From assembly GCA_937895345.1 (NCBI GenBank), contig CALAWP010000054.1, positions 31,993 through 95,992 of the forward strand: 64,000 bases of DNA, written 5' to 3'. The notes beneath the pieces are model-generated. The model was not told where the DNA came from. It did not search any database and was given only the letters and a program-made list of their open reading frames with translations. The position numbers were made by a program, and so were the translations under genes. Below, piece after piece: positions 1 through 8,734 of this stretch (position 1 is the first letter of the stretch; the number at the start of each line of letters is the position of its first letter). Origin of the DNA: an uncultured Paenibacillus sp. (GTDB taxonomy: Bacteria; Bacillota; Bacilli; Paenibacillales; Paenibacillaceae).

Positions 1-209
1 ATATCGCGGTCCGTCATCGTATAGCCGTAATCGAACGAGATTTGAGTGGAATGAATGTCTTCCTGATACGTCCAGAAGGAGAGCGCAATCCAGTCGCTGC
101 CCGTTTCCTTCAGCTTGCGCAAGGAGTCGACCGCATAGGGTTGTCTGTACGAACCGCGTTTCGACTCCCAGCCGTAGGTCATCCCTTTGAAGAAGGGTCT
201 TGTAGTCAT
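1..209 (-). CDS. GH113-like glycoside hydrolase, N-terminal part only
   Basis: The first 69 codons of a minus-strand gene that runs off the left edge. The ATG at 209 follows GGAGGAAG at a 6-base distance. The protein begins MTTRPFFKGMTYGWES and continues with a segment containing GSDWIALSFWTYQ. This is the opening beta-strand and helix pattern of a TIM-barrel glycosidase, and it resembles GH113 beta-mannanases as I remember them. No catalytic residue lies in the visible part. There is no signal peptide, so a cytoplasmic enzyme acting on imported oligosaccharide is likely. It sits 72 bases after the last permease of the operon, fitting a role in breaking down what that importer brings in. The family call is moderate because two thirds or more of the protein is missing. 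Confidence 0.6.
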   Translation of the reverse strand, partial: MTTRPFFKGMTYGWESKRGSYRQPYAVDSLRKLKETGSDWIALSFWTYQEDIHSTQISFDYGYTMTDRD

Positions 210-281
210 TGGTCTTCCTCCATTACGAATTATTCGACAACGATAGAACGGTATTCTCTCATTTGAACCGGGTTCGTTCCG

Positions 282-1286
282 TCAGCCGACGACGCCCGTA
301 CGCTCGACGCTTTCGACGAAGTAGCGCTGCACGAACAGGTACATCACGACAAGCGGAGCGATTGCCAGCAGGATGCCGGTATCGACGATCAGCGCCACAT
401 GGTTCGGATCCGCCCTGACGTCCGAGCCCGTTCCGATGCCGAGCAATGACGGCAGCATCTGGCCGACGTTTGCCGGCAGCGACGCCACTTTTACGGAAAT
501 AAGGTCGCTGCTGCTCATAAACAGCGAAGTATAAAACGTATCGTTGTATTGCCATACGAACGCAAACAGCATTACGGTCATTATGGCCGGAATCGCGTTC
601 GGCAGCATGATGCGGAAGAACGTTTGGTAAGCGCCGGCTCCGTCGATCAGCGACGCTTCCTCGATCTCCTTGGGCAATCCCCTGAAAAATTGTACAAAAA
701 TATAAATGTACAGCCCCGACTTCAATCCGTTGGCCGTGGCGGACGTAATGATGGACGGCCAATACGTATTGAGCAAATTGACGCCTTCCTTGCCGGTGAA
801 CAACGTGATGAGTCCCATGACGTCAAAGCTGCGGAAATGCAGGTACATCGGCACCATCAGCGTATTCATCGGAATAAGGATCGTCAGGACGACAAGCGCA
901 AACAGCAGCTTGCTGCCCGGAAACGAGAATCGGGCGAAGCCGTATCCCGCCAAAGCGCTGGAAGCGGCTTGCAGCAGCGTCATCAATGTGACGAACAACA
1001 ACGTATTGCCCAGCATCGGCCAATAGTTGAGAACGGTTATCGCTTGCTTGATATTGTCCAGCGTAAAGTGGATCGGCACCATATAGATGGTCGGATTATA
1101 GATGTCCACAGGGTCCTTGAAGGCCATCGATATACGTCTGAACAACGGCAGCAATATGATGAACGAGATGCCTGCGACAAGCACGTACAGCAATATTTTC
1201 CACACTAGTTCAACCGTTCGGTTGCGAGCTTTATGCAAGCGGTACACGAGCATTTCGTTGCTCTTTAAATCCGCGGCCTTGTCCAT
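282..1286 (-). CDS. Carbohydrate ABC transporter permease, MalG type
   Basis: Inner-membrane subunit of a sugar importer (334 residues). It has a cytoplasmic N-terminus, a first membrane segment near residues 28-50, further hydrophobic segments, and the EAA loop EEASLIDGAG near residues 227-236, which docks the ATPase. The ATG at 1286 follows GGAGGAGTGCAGC. It lies 24 bases after the MalF-type partner gene. A second, different permease pair lies upstream in the same operon, so this pair is probably not redundant with it. No ATPase gene is adjacent. The substrate is not readable from the sequence; mannan-type oligosaccharides are inferred from the neighbouring GH26 and GH113-like genes. Confidence 0.92.
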   Translation of the reverse strand: MDKAADLKSNEMLVYRLHKARNRTVELVWKILLYVLVAGISFIILLPLFRRISMAFKDPVDIYNPTIYMVPIHFTLDNIKQAITVLNYWPMLGNTLLFVTLMTLLQAASSALAGYGFARFSFPGSKLLFALVVLTILIPMNTLMVPMYLHFRSFDVMGLITLFTGKEGVNLLNTYWPSIITSATANGLKSGLYIYIFVQFFRGLPKEIEEASLIDGAGAYQTFFRIMLPNAIPAIMTVMLFAFVWQYNDTFYTSLFMSSSDLISVKVASLPANVGQMLPSLLGIGTGSDVRADPNHVALIVDTGILLAIAPLVVMYLFVQRYFVESVERTGVVG

Positions 1287-1310
1287 GCTGCACTCCTCCG
1301 TTCACTGTGG

Positions 1311-2213
1311 TCATTCATAATAGAACACCTTCTTGGATACCAATATGCCGATCACGACGAGAATCAAACAAATGACGATCGTGTACAGCCAGGACATCGC
1401 CGCGCTCAACCCGAAATTTTGCGCCTGGAACGCCGTCTCGTAAATCTTTTGCGTCACCGGGCTGTCCGTAAACGAATCGATGATCGAATAAATGATATTG
1501 GTCAAAATAAGCGGGCTGACCATCGGAAACGTAATTTTCCAGAACGATTCGTAGGCCGTCGCCCCTTCCATCTTGGCCACTTCGTACATGGCAGGGGGCA
1601 CCGATTGCAGCGCCGCAAGGAAAATGAGTATTTGCACGCCCGAGCTGCGGACGATTTCGTAAATGCGCGCGATGCCGTCCACGATATAGTTAATAAACCA
1701 TTCCGGGAATCCGACGTTGTCGAGCATAAAAATTAACGAAATCGTATCGAACCCGTTCTGCGCTTCCCCAAGCTCCTGCGCCACCTGCGAGCTGCCGGTC
1801 AGGCTGATGAGCCCGGCCGTTTCCGCGGCGGCGATGGCGCCGGACGCCAATATAACCGGCAGGAAAAAGATCGCTCTGGCGATCGCCCTTCCTCTAAACT
1901 TCTGGTTGAGCATCACCGCCGAAAACAAGCTGAAAAACAAGATCATCGGCACGTTCCATAACATTTCCGCCACCGATTCGGTCAAGATGCGGTTGAACGT
2001 CGCGTCCACGTACAACGCTTCCTTGAAATTTTGCCAGGCGATAAACGACAGCTCGTAACCGCCGGGGGCGACGTTCAGCTTGCTGAAGCTGAACTGGATC
2101 GACTGGATGAGCGGCGCCGCGAACAAAAAGATAAATCCGATCAGCCATGGCAAAATAAAACTGAAGCCGATTAGCGCTCTTTTTTGCATCAAAGTCATTT
2201 TTTTCGCATTCAT
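1311..2213 (-). CDS. Sugar ABC transporter permease, MalF type
   Basis: Membrane subunit of 300 residues with an N-terminal segment at about residues 12-36, five further hydrophobic segments and the EAA loop near residues 205-225 (YEVAKMEGATAYESFWKITF). Its start codon overlaps the stop of the DUF5696 gene by 4 bases (ATGA), which indicates translational coupling. It forms the heterodimer with the MalG-type gene that follows. The coupling ties this importer to the DUF5696 protein more tightly than to the other permease pair upstream. Confidence 0.92.
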   Translation of the reverse strand: MNAKKMTLMQKRALIGFSFILPWLIGFIFLFAAPLIQSIQFSFSKLNVAPGGYELSFIAWQNFKEALYVDATFNRILTESVAEMLWNVPMILFFSLFSAVMLNQKFRGRAIARAIFFLPVILASGAIAAAETAGLISLTGSSQVAQELGEAQNGFDTISLIFMLDNVGFPEWFINYIVDGIARIYEIVRSSGVQILIFLAALQSVPPAMYEVAKMEGATAYESFWKITFPMVSPLILTNIIYSIIDSFTDSPVTQKIYETAFQAQNFGLSAAMSWLYTIVICLILVVIGILVSKKVFYYE

Positions 2214-4783
2214 TCGCTTCCACCGCCCGCCGTGAAGTTTTTCGGTTCAATGCGCACTCCGCCCACGGTAACCGGCTGGTCCGAATAATTGACGTACAGC
2301 GTAACGCCGTTCTCATACCGCACTTCCGCAACGTCCTTCCCGTGACGGACATGACGCTCCATCTTCACCGTCCGCAGCTCCGACAGCACGTCGCCGGCTT
2401 GCCGGTACATCTCGACCGCGGTGTCGTACCAGGCCGAATATTCGGTGGAATACATCGTGTCGTAAGGCGTAAACTTCAGCTTCGAGGACGATTCGTTCGT
2501 CCACAGGAAATGCGGCGCGGCACCGAGCTCGATCGATTTGAGCAGCTGGTATTCCGCGTCCTGCTCCTCGCTCAAATTAACCGGTTCGCCGGCGTAATCC
2601 AAATAACCGTGCAGCACCATTTGGAAAAATGGAACTTCCTCGTCGGCAATGGCGAAACCGCTGGCCCCGAGCGGCGCGTTAATCAAATGATCCGCGTGCT
2701 TCAATGCGTAAGCGTTGCCTCCCGTGATCATCAAATCGTCGTATCGGCCGCTCAGCTTGTCGAGTTGCTCTTCCACGATCGATTTGGCCGATTCACGGAA
2801 GATGACGCGATTCACTCTATAGTCGGCATGAAGCTTGTCGCCCAGATCCCGCAGCGCCAAACCGTTGTTGTTCACTTTGGCATAGCTGTTCATAAACTTG
2901 TCGACATAATGGGGGAGCTTCGCCGGCGAAAGCAAATAGTAGGTGCCCAGCATCGTGTCCATCGAATGGAACGCCCGATTGTAAGGCGTTCTCGCCGCTT
3001 CCTCCCGCGTAATGAACCTTGCGGCGTCGGAGGCCGGAGCGAACGGACCGTCCTTCTGGAATACATGCTGGAACGCCACGTCCGGATACAGCTTGCCGCC
3101 GCTTTGCTCGAGCTTGCCGCTCAATTCCCGCAAATCCGAGACGCTGCCCAGCTTGCGTTCGACCTTCACGGAGGACGGAATTTCATGATTGAGCCCGTCG
3201 TTGAACCAGCCCAAATATCTCATGCGCACGTTGGAGACGCCGTCCTGCCGGAGCCGGTCCGCCATCTCTCCCGCTTGCTCGAACGTCGTAAGCGGGACGA
3301 TGCCTTGGTAAGGAACGCCGAGAAACGTCTTTCGCTTGTCGACCGCTCCCAGCACGCTGACATAGAACGGCAGGTCGCCTTGCTCCGTCAATGGAGTCAG
3401 ATCGCCTTGCCTCTCCAGCGTCTCGCGATAATCCTTGGCCATGCCGGAATAATCCGCGTCCGTTCCTGACAAAAACTGGTATCGGATCTGCAGATCTCCT
3501 TTGTACAGTTGGTCCGACAGCAGCTGAATGTCTTCGACGCGGTCGCCCTTGTACAGCTCCAGCGTGTCTTCGCCCCGTAAGGCAAATCCGGCATACACCT
3601 GATTGTACGAGTTGTTGCGGCCGCTGACGTCCGCATTGACCGCGGCGATGCCGTCCCCTTTCGTAATGGCCGCATACCAAGCCTCGCCGCCCGATTTCAA
3701 TCCGAATACCGGCAAGCGGGCCGCCTGGGCAACCTGGCCGCGGCGGCGGCGGTTGTCGTTTTCGTCCTCGCCGTATATCCGCTGCGCATATACTTCCTGA
3801 TTCGTCTTGCCGTTGTTCAAGTAAATCAGGCTTCCGGATCCGTCCGGCACCAGCATGTAGCCTTGCTCGTCCGTGCCCGCCGCCCCGAAAAAGGCGAGCA
3901 GATTGATCGTCCTTACGCGGTAACCCTCGCTCTCCTCCAGCTCGCCGGCCGGAACGGTCACGACGAGCGAGTCGCCTTCCAGCTGCACCAGCAGCGGCAC
4001 GACGAAGTTCGGCTTGTTGCCGGCGGCTCCGCCGGAAATGCCGTGTGCTTCATTGTCGTACGCCAGATCCTCCGGCGTATATCCCGCCTCCGCGAACGCC
4101 TCCAGCATCCGCTTGAGCACGAGCTCGCGGGCTACGGCCGTGTCCAGCCGCTCCAGCACGTCCGGATTGTCCTTGGGCGCCATGTAGCGGGTGCTGACGT
4201 ACTTCGCCTTCGCTTCATCCAGCTTCGACAGCACCTTTTCCTCCATCCGCTCCTTGCTGATCCGCTTCGGCAGCGCGTCGATGCCGAGCTCCATGTTGCC
4301 AAGCGTATAGGTCACCTTAAAGCCGTTCTCGACGGCTTCCGCCTTGAATTGTTCGCGCGCGACGCTTTCCGTATAATTGGCGAACGTTGTCGAATAACCC
4401 ATCGTATCCCGGAAGGTGATGGTAAACTGGGAGCCCATCACCTCCTTCTCGTAAGGCGATGCGATCGGGTCTTCCTCCCTCGCTTCCGGATTGCTGCGCC
4501 ATACTTTGCCGCTCTGTTTGTTCCGCACGGCAAATTCCGTCGTATCGGGGTTGAAGTACAGCGCCAGCTCGTTCGTTTCAGCCGCCAGCTGCATGCCGGG
4601 AACGCGCCCGTCGTCCCCCTTGAGCGACAGCTCCGACGTCTGGATTCCGCTTGACGATGCATCCAGATAGCCGCTGGCGTCAATGGCCGGCGCTCCCTTG
4701 TTCAGCCAATAAACAAGCAGAACGACGACCGCAACGGCGGCAACGCAGGCCGGCGCCAAATAACGTTTGATCTTTTTGTACAT
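2210..4783 (-). CDS. DUF5696 family membrane-anchored protein, function unknown
   Basis: A protein of 857 residues with one N-terminal membrane segment (about residues 10-27) and a large extracellular part. The N-terminal half is beta-rich and carries a short helical insert. The C-terminal half (about residues 480-760) reads like a TIM barrel: strands such as YLGWFNDGL, LYPDVAFQHV and LRDLGDKLHADY, then an ITGGNAYAL segment and an LHGYLDYAGEPVNL segment. That pattern recalls GH101/GH129-type glycosidases, so an extracellular glycosidase or glycan-binding role is an inference, not shown. I recognise the family as DUF5696, which in Paenibacillaceae commonly accompanies YIP1, NHL-repeat and permease genes. 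It sits between the YIP1 gene (13 bases away) and the MalF-type permease (4-base overlap). Confidence 0.85.
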   Translation of the reverse strand: MYKKIKRYLAPACVAAVAVVVLLVYWLNKGAPAIDASGYLDASSSGIQTSELSLKGDDGRVPGMQLAAETNELALYFNPDTTEFAVRNKQSGKVWRSNPEAREEDPIASPYEKEVMGSQFTITFRDTMGYSTTFANYTESVAREQFKAEAVENGFKVTYTLGNMELGIDALPKRISKERMEEKVLSKLDEAKAKYVSTRYMAPKDNPDVLERLDTAVARELVLKRMLEAFAEAGYTPEDLAYDNEAHGISGGAAGNKPNFVVPLLVQLEGDSLVVTVPAGELEESEGYRVRTINLLAFFGAAGTDEQGYMLVPDGSGSLIYLNNGKTNQEVYAQRIYGEDENDNRRRRGQVAQAARLPVFGLKSGGEAWYAAITKGDGIAAVNADVSGRNNSYNQVYAGFALRGEDTLELYKGDRVEDIQLLSDQLYKGDLQIRYQFLSGTDADYSGMAKDYRETLERQGDLTPLTEQGDLPFYVSVLGAVDKRKTFLGVPYQGIVPLTTFEQAGEMADRLRQDGVSNVRMRYLGWFNDGLNHEIPSSVKVERKLGSVSDLRELSGKLEQSGGKLYPDVAFQHVFQKDGPFAPASDAARFITREEAARTPYNRAFHSMDTMLGTYYLLSPAKLPHYVDKFMNSYAKVNNNGLALRDLGDKLHADYRVNRVIFRESAKSIVEEQLDKLSGRYDDLMITGGNAYALKHADHLINAPLGASGFAIADEEVPFFQMVLHGYLDYAGEPVNLSEEQDAEYQLLKSIELGAAPHFLWTNESSSKLKFTPYDTMYSTEYSAWYDTAVEMYRQAGDVLSELRTVKMERHVRHGKDVAEVRYENGVTLYVNYSDQPVTVGGVRIEPKNFTAGGGSE

Positions 4784-4796
4784 TGGGTCGGCCTCC

Positions 4797-5417
4797 TTAC
4801 ATCCGGAATAGAAGTTCTCGGTAAATGTTGTAGAAGAAATAGAAGATTTGGCTGCCCAAGCTGACGACCAGCGTCCCGAGAAAGACGACGATCCCCATCG
4901 TGATGACGGTCAGAACGAGCGTGACGACCGTCTTGACCGGCGTATACTGGTGCACGGTCATAATGCCGACAAACAATAAATAAAGAAACCAGATGACCCC
5001 GATGCTGTTGGCCAAGTAATAAAACGCCGTCTCCTCGTTCGTCATGAACCGGCTGATAAACGTCATCGGAAAATTGATCAGCACGATCGGCAGCAGCGCG
5101 TAAGCGCTGGCCATATAAATTTCCTTGAACTTTCCTTCGCCTTCCATCAGCGTCGTAATGGACCAGTTGGCGATGCAAAACAGAAGAAACGGCAGCACGG
5201 TATAGATAAAATCGGCCAAGCTGTTCAAAAAGCGGGGATCGTTGTAATTGACCAAAAATCCGGCAAACTGGCGCTGAACGACGACGCTGAGCACAAGCAG
5301 CAGCAAAATCGCCGAAGCGATCCGGACTTTCCCCTTCTCGTCGTATTTCATGTCCCAAAATCCGTCGAACGGATGCAGCATAATATAAAACGGAAATTTA
5401 TAATGCTCCGGTTTCAC
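4797..5417 (-). CDS. YIP1 family integral membrane protein
   Basis: A membrane protein of 206 residues with about five hydrophobic segments (roughly 35-55, 68-92, 105-125, 135-155 and 163-190) and no soluble domain. Spacing and composition match the bacterial YIP1 (Pfam Yip1) family, whose biochemical role is unknown. The gene overlaps the end of the NHL-repeat gene by 20 bases, and the DUF5696 gene starts 13 bases after its stop. The overlap implies coordinated synthesis of the two membrane proteins, so they may form a complex. There is no signal peptide or catalytic motif. Confidence 0.8.
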   Translation of the reverse strand: MKPEHYKFPFYIMLHPFDGFWDMKYDEKGKVRIASAILLLLVLSVVVQRQFAGFLVNYNDPRFLNSLADFIYTVLPFLLFCIANWSITTLMEGEGKFKEIYMASAYALLPIVLINFPMTFISRFMTNEETAFYYLANSIGVIWFLYLLFVGIMTVHQYTPVKTVVTLVLTVITMGIVVFLGTLVVSLGSQIFYFFYNIYRELLFRM

Positions 5418-6867
5418 GTTTGGCCCCCCTCAACGCTCTTAGTCTTTTCGCTATGAAGAATGCGGCCAGGCCGGCCAGGGCAATCGCTGCCGCGGACATA
5501 AACGTGCCGAAATGCTCCTGCATCACTTCTCGGCGGTACCGTTTATAGGCGAGCGAATAGTAATCCCGCTGCATGCCGAGCTTGAAATATTCCATCGCTT
5601 CCTTGTTTTTACGTTCCATCAGCAATGATTTGCCGATGCCGAGATAAGCCAGATCGTAGTTGGAGTTGATGCGAAGCACTTCCCTCCACAGAGCGACCGC
5701 TTCCGCGTCGTTGCCGTTGTACCTTTCGGTCGTCGCCGCGTGAACCGTCTTGCCGAACAGCGTAGGCTCGAATACGACCAGATTGCGCTTGCCCCGGTCC
5801 AGGACAATCAGCCGCTCCCCGACGCGCTCGACGGCTACCGGCGTATTGAACAGGCCCGTCTGCGTTCCCTTCCCGCCGAAAGCGTACAGCAATTCGCCTT
5901 CGTCGTTGTAAGCAAACAGCCTTCCGCGGTAAGAGTCCATCGCGACGTACATCCCTCCGCTCAGCACCTTAATGTCCGTCAGCCGGGACGGTCCGGCATT
6001 GTTGCCGAATTGCCGAAAGCGGACGTCGCCCATGACCGGGAAGTAGCCGAACCTCTTCAGAACGTCCTGCCCGGACGGATTCAGCCGCCGAATCGGCGTC
6101 TGCGAGCCCGGATCGACGCTGGTTGCGTACACGAACCCTTTGTCGTCGATGTCGACGTTGGAAAACTCCGTCGGAATAAACAGCTGCATTCTCGCGCGCT
6201 GCGCGTCGGTGGACAGCATTTTCCACAGCCTGTCGGCGAATGTCTGCTGTACGCTGATCGTGCCGGCGTATCCGATAAATACGCCCTTCTCGTCGAATTG
6301 CATCAGCCCTTCGTAAATGCCGCGGGCGACGACGAACAGGCGTCCCGCTTCGTCGACGGTCAGCTTCAGCGGGGCAAACTTGAAATCCGCGGGCAGCACG
6401 TCCGACTTCGGCGACTGTACGATCCGAAGCAGTTCACCGGAGCGGGACAAGACGACAACCCGGTTATTGTCCGTGTCGGCGACGTATATGCCTTCCGTGC
6501 CGACGTGCAGACCGTTCGGATTGTTAAAGGTATCCTTCTGCCCTTCGTTCATGAACCCGTCGATGACGGAGGCGCTTCTCCAGGCTCCATCCGTGAGGAC
6601 GATGCGATTGTTGCCGCTGTCGAGGATGTAGACGCTGCCGTCGTCCGTGACGTACACGTCGTTCGGGTCTTTGAAGGCGCCGACGCCGAGCTGCTCTCCC
6701 GTCACGTACCGCTCCGGAAGAAACGGGGCCGGCAGCGGAACGGAATCGCGGTAATAGTTGTAGGTGTATGCTTCATACGGCGCGTCGGCGGCGAACGCCG
6801 CCGCCGGCAGGGACGTCGCGATAAGGGATATCAGCGCTATGCTTATCAGCAGCTTTCTCAATTTCAA
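5398..6867 (-). CDS. Secreted NHL-repeat/TPR protein with C-terminal membrane anchor
   Basis: A 489-residue protein. The signal peptide is MKLRKLLISIALISLI with a probable cut after AAAFA. NHL-type beta-propeller repeats follow: DPNDVYVTDDGSVYILDSGN near 67, NPNGLHVGTEGIYVADTDNN near 115, and later copies to about 380. Next is a TPR-like helical stretch (NSNYDLAYLGIGKSLLMERK, about 395-440), then one membrane helix (about 455-475) and a basic tail. This topology places the propeller outside the cell. The start is TTG after GGGGGCGAGCGAC. Propellers of this type usually bind proteins or sugars, so a scaffold or sensor role next to YIP1, DUF5696 and the importers is inferred. Confidence 0.82.
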   Translation of the reverse strand: MKLRKLLISIALISLIATSLPAAAFAADAPYEAYTYNYYRDSVPLPAPFLPERYVTGEQLGVGAFKDPNDVYVTDDGSVYILDSGNNRIVLTDGAWRSASVIDGFMNEGQKDTFNNPNGLHVGTEGIYVADTDNNRVVVLSRSGELLRIVQSPKSDVLPADFKFAPLKLTVDEAGRLFVVARGIYEGLMQFDEKGVFIGYAGTISVQQTFADRLWKMLSTDAQRARMQLFIPTEFSNVDIDDKGFVYATSVDPGSQTPIRRLNPSGQDVLKRFGYFPVMGDVRFRQFGNNAGPSRLTDIKVLSGGMYVAMDSYRGRLFAYNDEGELLYAFGGKGTQTGLFNTPVAVERVGERLIVLDRGKRNLVVFEPTLFGKTVHAATTERYNGNDAEAVALWREVLRINSNYDLAYLGIGKSLLMERKNKEAMEYFKLGMQRDYYSLAYKRYRREVMQEHFGTFMSAAAIALAGLAAFFIAKRLRALRGAKRETGAL

Positions 6868-6880
6868 GTCGCTCGCCCCC

Positions 6881-7747
6881 TTATTCCTTCATGCCGGAAG
6901 TGGCCATCGTTTCGATAATCCGGCTTTGCGAGAAAATAAACAGCGTAATCGGCACGCTCATCAGAATGAGCGCTACGGCAGCTCCGACGCCGGCGCGCGC
7001 GATGCCGCCCTGAATAATTTGGTTGGTGGCGTAATGCAGCGTTTTCAATTCCTCGCTGTAGATGAATCCGTTGCCGTCCGTCCCCCACAATATTTGGAAC
7101 AGCAAAATAATGAGCGTCAGCCAGGCCGGCTTGACGTTCGGCATGACGACTTTCCAAAAGATCTTATATTCGGAAGCACCGTCGATCTTGGCCGCTTCGA
7201 TCATCGCATCCGGGATCTGCTCCATGAACTGCTTCATCAGATACAAGCCGAGCGGGAAAGCGAACGCCGGCACGATAACCGCCCAATACGTGTCGATAAA
7301 CCCGATCCACGACATGATCATGTAGTTCGGAATGGCCGTTACCTGCGGCGCGAACATGAGCGCCAGGACAACCGTCGTGAACAGAAGCGTCTTGCCCGGA
7401 AAGCGGTGCTTCGCAAGCGGATAGGCCGCCGCCGAAGCCAGCAGAACGTGGCCGACGACGCCCATGCCGGTAATGAATACCGTGTTAAAAATATACCGCG
7501 AGAACGGCACCCAGGAATTGCCCAGCAAAGCGATCAGATCGACAAAGTTGTCCAGCGTCGGATTGCGGACGAACAGCGTGGGCGGGAATATAAAAATTTC
7601 GTCCAGCGGCTTGAAGGCCGCATTGATGGCGTACACGAGCGGGAGCGCCATAAACGCGCCGACGGCTGCCAGAAACAGAAACATCGCGACATTTCCGCCC
7701 AAGGATCGGTTCATCCGCTTTTTGCGCAGTCGTAAGGAAAAATTCAT
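6881..7747 (-). CDS. Carbohydrate ABC transporter permease, MalG type
   Basis: A 288-residue membrane subunit with a first segment near residues 18-40 and an EAA loop around residues 185-205 (IEAAKIDGASEYKIFWKVVM). It ends with the ETMATSGMKE tail typical of MalG/LacG proteins. It begins 4 bases after its MalF-type partner stops and lies 13 bases ahead of the NHL gene, in the same operon. With the upstream gene it forms the second permease pair of the locus. The partner binding protein is probably the large fused one immediately upstream. Confidence 0.92.
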   Translation of the reverse strand: MNFSLRLRKKRMNRSLGGNVAMFLFLAAVGAFMALPLVYAINAAFKPLDEIFIFPPTLFVRNPTLDNFVDLIALLGNSWVPFSRYIFNTVFITGMGVVGHVLLASAAAYPLAKHRFPGKTLLFTTVVLALMFAPQVTAIPNYMIMSWIGFIDTYWAVIVPAFAFPLGLYLMKQFMEQIPDAMIEAAKIDGASEYKIFWKVVMPNVKPAWLTLIILLFQILWGTDGNGFIYSEELKTLHYATNQIIQGGIARAGVGAAVALILMSVPITLFIFSQSRIIETMATSGMKE

Positions 7748-7751
7748 CTGC

Positions 7752-8720
7752 TTATCCTCCCACCCTCCGGAGAAGTCGTTGAACGATCAGATTCGTGCCG
7801 ACCATAAGCGCGAACAGGACCGTAGCGATCGCCGAAGCGAAGCCCATTTCGAACCGGATCGTGCCGAAGTCCATCAGATGCGTCACGATCGTTTCCGCCG
7901 CATAGTTGACGCTCGGGAAGCCGGCCAGGTAAATGGAAACGTCCGCTACCGCAAACGAAGTCGTCAGCTGGATGACCGCGCCGAACATAAGCTGCGGCTT
8001 CATCGATGGGAGCGTAATGAACCAAAGCTCCTGCCAGCGGTTGCGAATGCCGTCCACCGCCCCCGCTTCGTACAGCGTCTTGTCGACCGTCTGCAAGCCG
8101 GCGATAAACGCGAGGAAGCCGGTGCCGAGGCTGAGCCACAGCTGAACCAAAATAATAATGGCCAAAATATACACTTCCGTCTTCAGCCATTGGATCGGCT
8201 CCAGCATAATGCCCCACTTGATCAGAAAGCCGTTGGCGATGCCGTACCGGTCGCCGGAGAAAATCATTTGCCAGATGAAATATACGTTGCCGGAGATGGA
8301 AGGCGCGTAGAAGATCAGCGTCATGAACGCCCGCACCTTCGGCCGCATATCGTTAATGATCCAGGCGAATATAAAGCAGGCCAAATAGCTGAGCGGACCC
8401 GTAATGGCCGCGAACAGCAGCGTGTTTTTGACCGCGATCAGAAAGATGTCGTCTTCGAGAAACAGCCGGGAATAATTTTGCCAGCCGATAAATTTCGGAA
8501 ATTCCAGCATATTGAAATAGGTAAAGCTGATCAGCAGCGACATCACGACCGGCAGAACGGTAAAAAGCGCAAACAAGATCATGTAAGGGGCCAACAGCAC
8601 ATAGGAATGTTTGCTCGCTTTTATCGCTTTTTTCTTGATGCTCCACCAGGTTTCGGGACGTCTGCCCGGCGACAGCCCCGCGGCGTCCCGATCGAGTTCG
8701 TTGGCGACGGCTTCTGACAT
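7752..8720 (-). CDS. Sugar ABC transporter permease, MalF type
   Basis: A 322-residue permease with an unusually polar N-terminal tail of about 40 residues, a first membrane segment near 42-65, and the EAA loop near residues 240-255 (LYEAGAVDGIRNRWQEL). The gene lies 14 bases after the large solute-binding protein gene and 4 bases before its MalG-type partner. The tight packing indicates one transcript for binding protein, permeases, NHL, YIP1 and DUF5696. No ATPase gene is present. Confidence 0.92.
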   Translation of the reverse strand: MSEAVANELDRDAAGLSPGRRPETWWSIKKKAIKASKHSYVLLAPYMILFALFTVLPVVMSLLISFTYFNMLEFPKFIGWQNYSRLFLEDDIFLIAVKNTLLFAAITGPLSYLACFIFAWIINDMRPKVRAFMTLIFYAPSISGNVYFIWQMIFSGDRYGIANGFLIKWGIMLEPIQWLKTEVYILAIIILVQLWLSLGTGFLAFIAGLQTVDKTLYEAGAVDGIRNRWQELWFITLPSMKPQLMFGAVIQLTTSFAVADVSIYLAGFPSVNYAAETIVTHLMDFGTIRFEMGFASAIATVLFALMVGTNLIVQRLLRRVGG

Positions 8721-8734
8721 GTTGATCCCCCTCC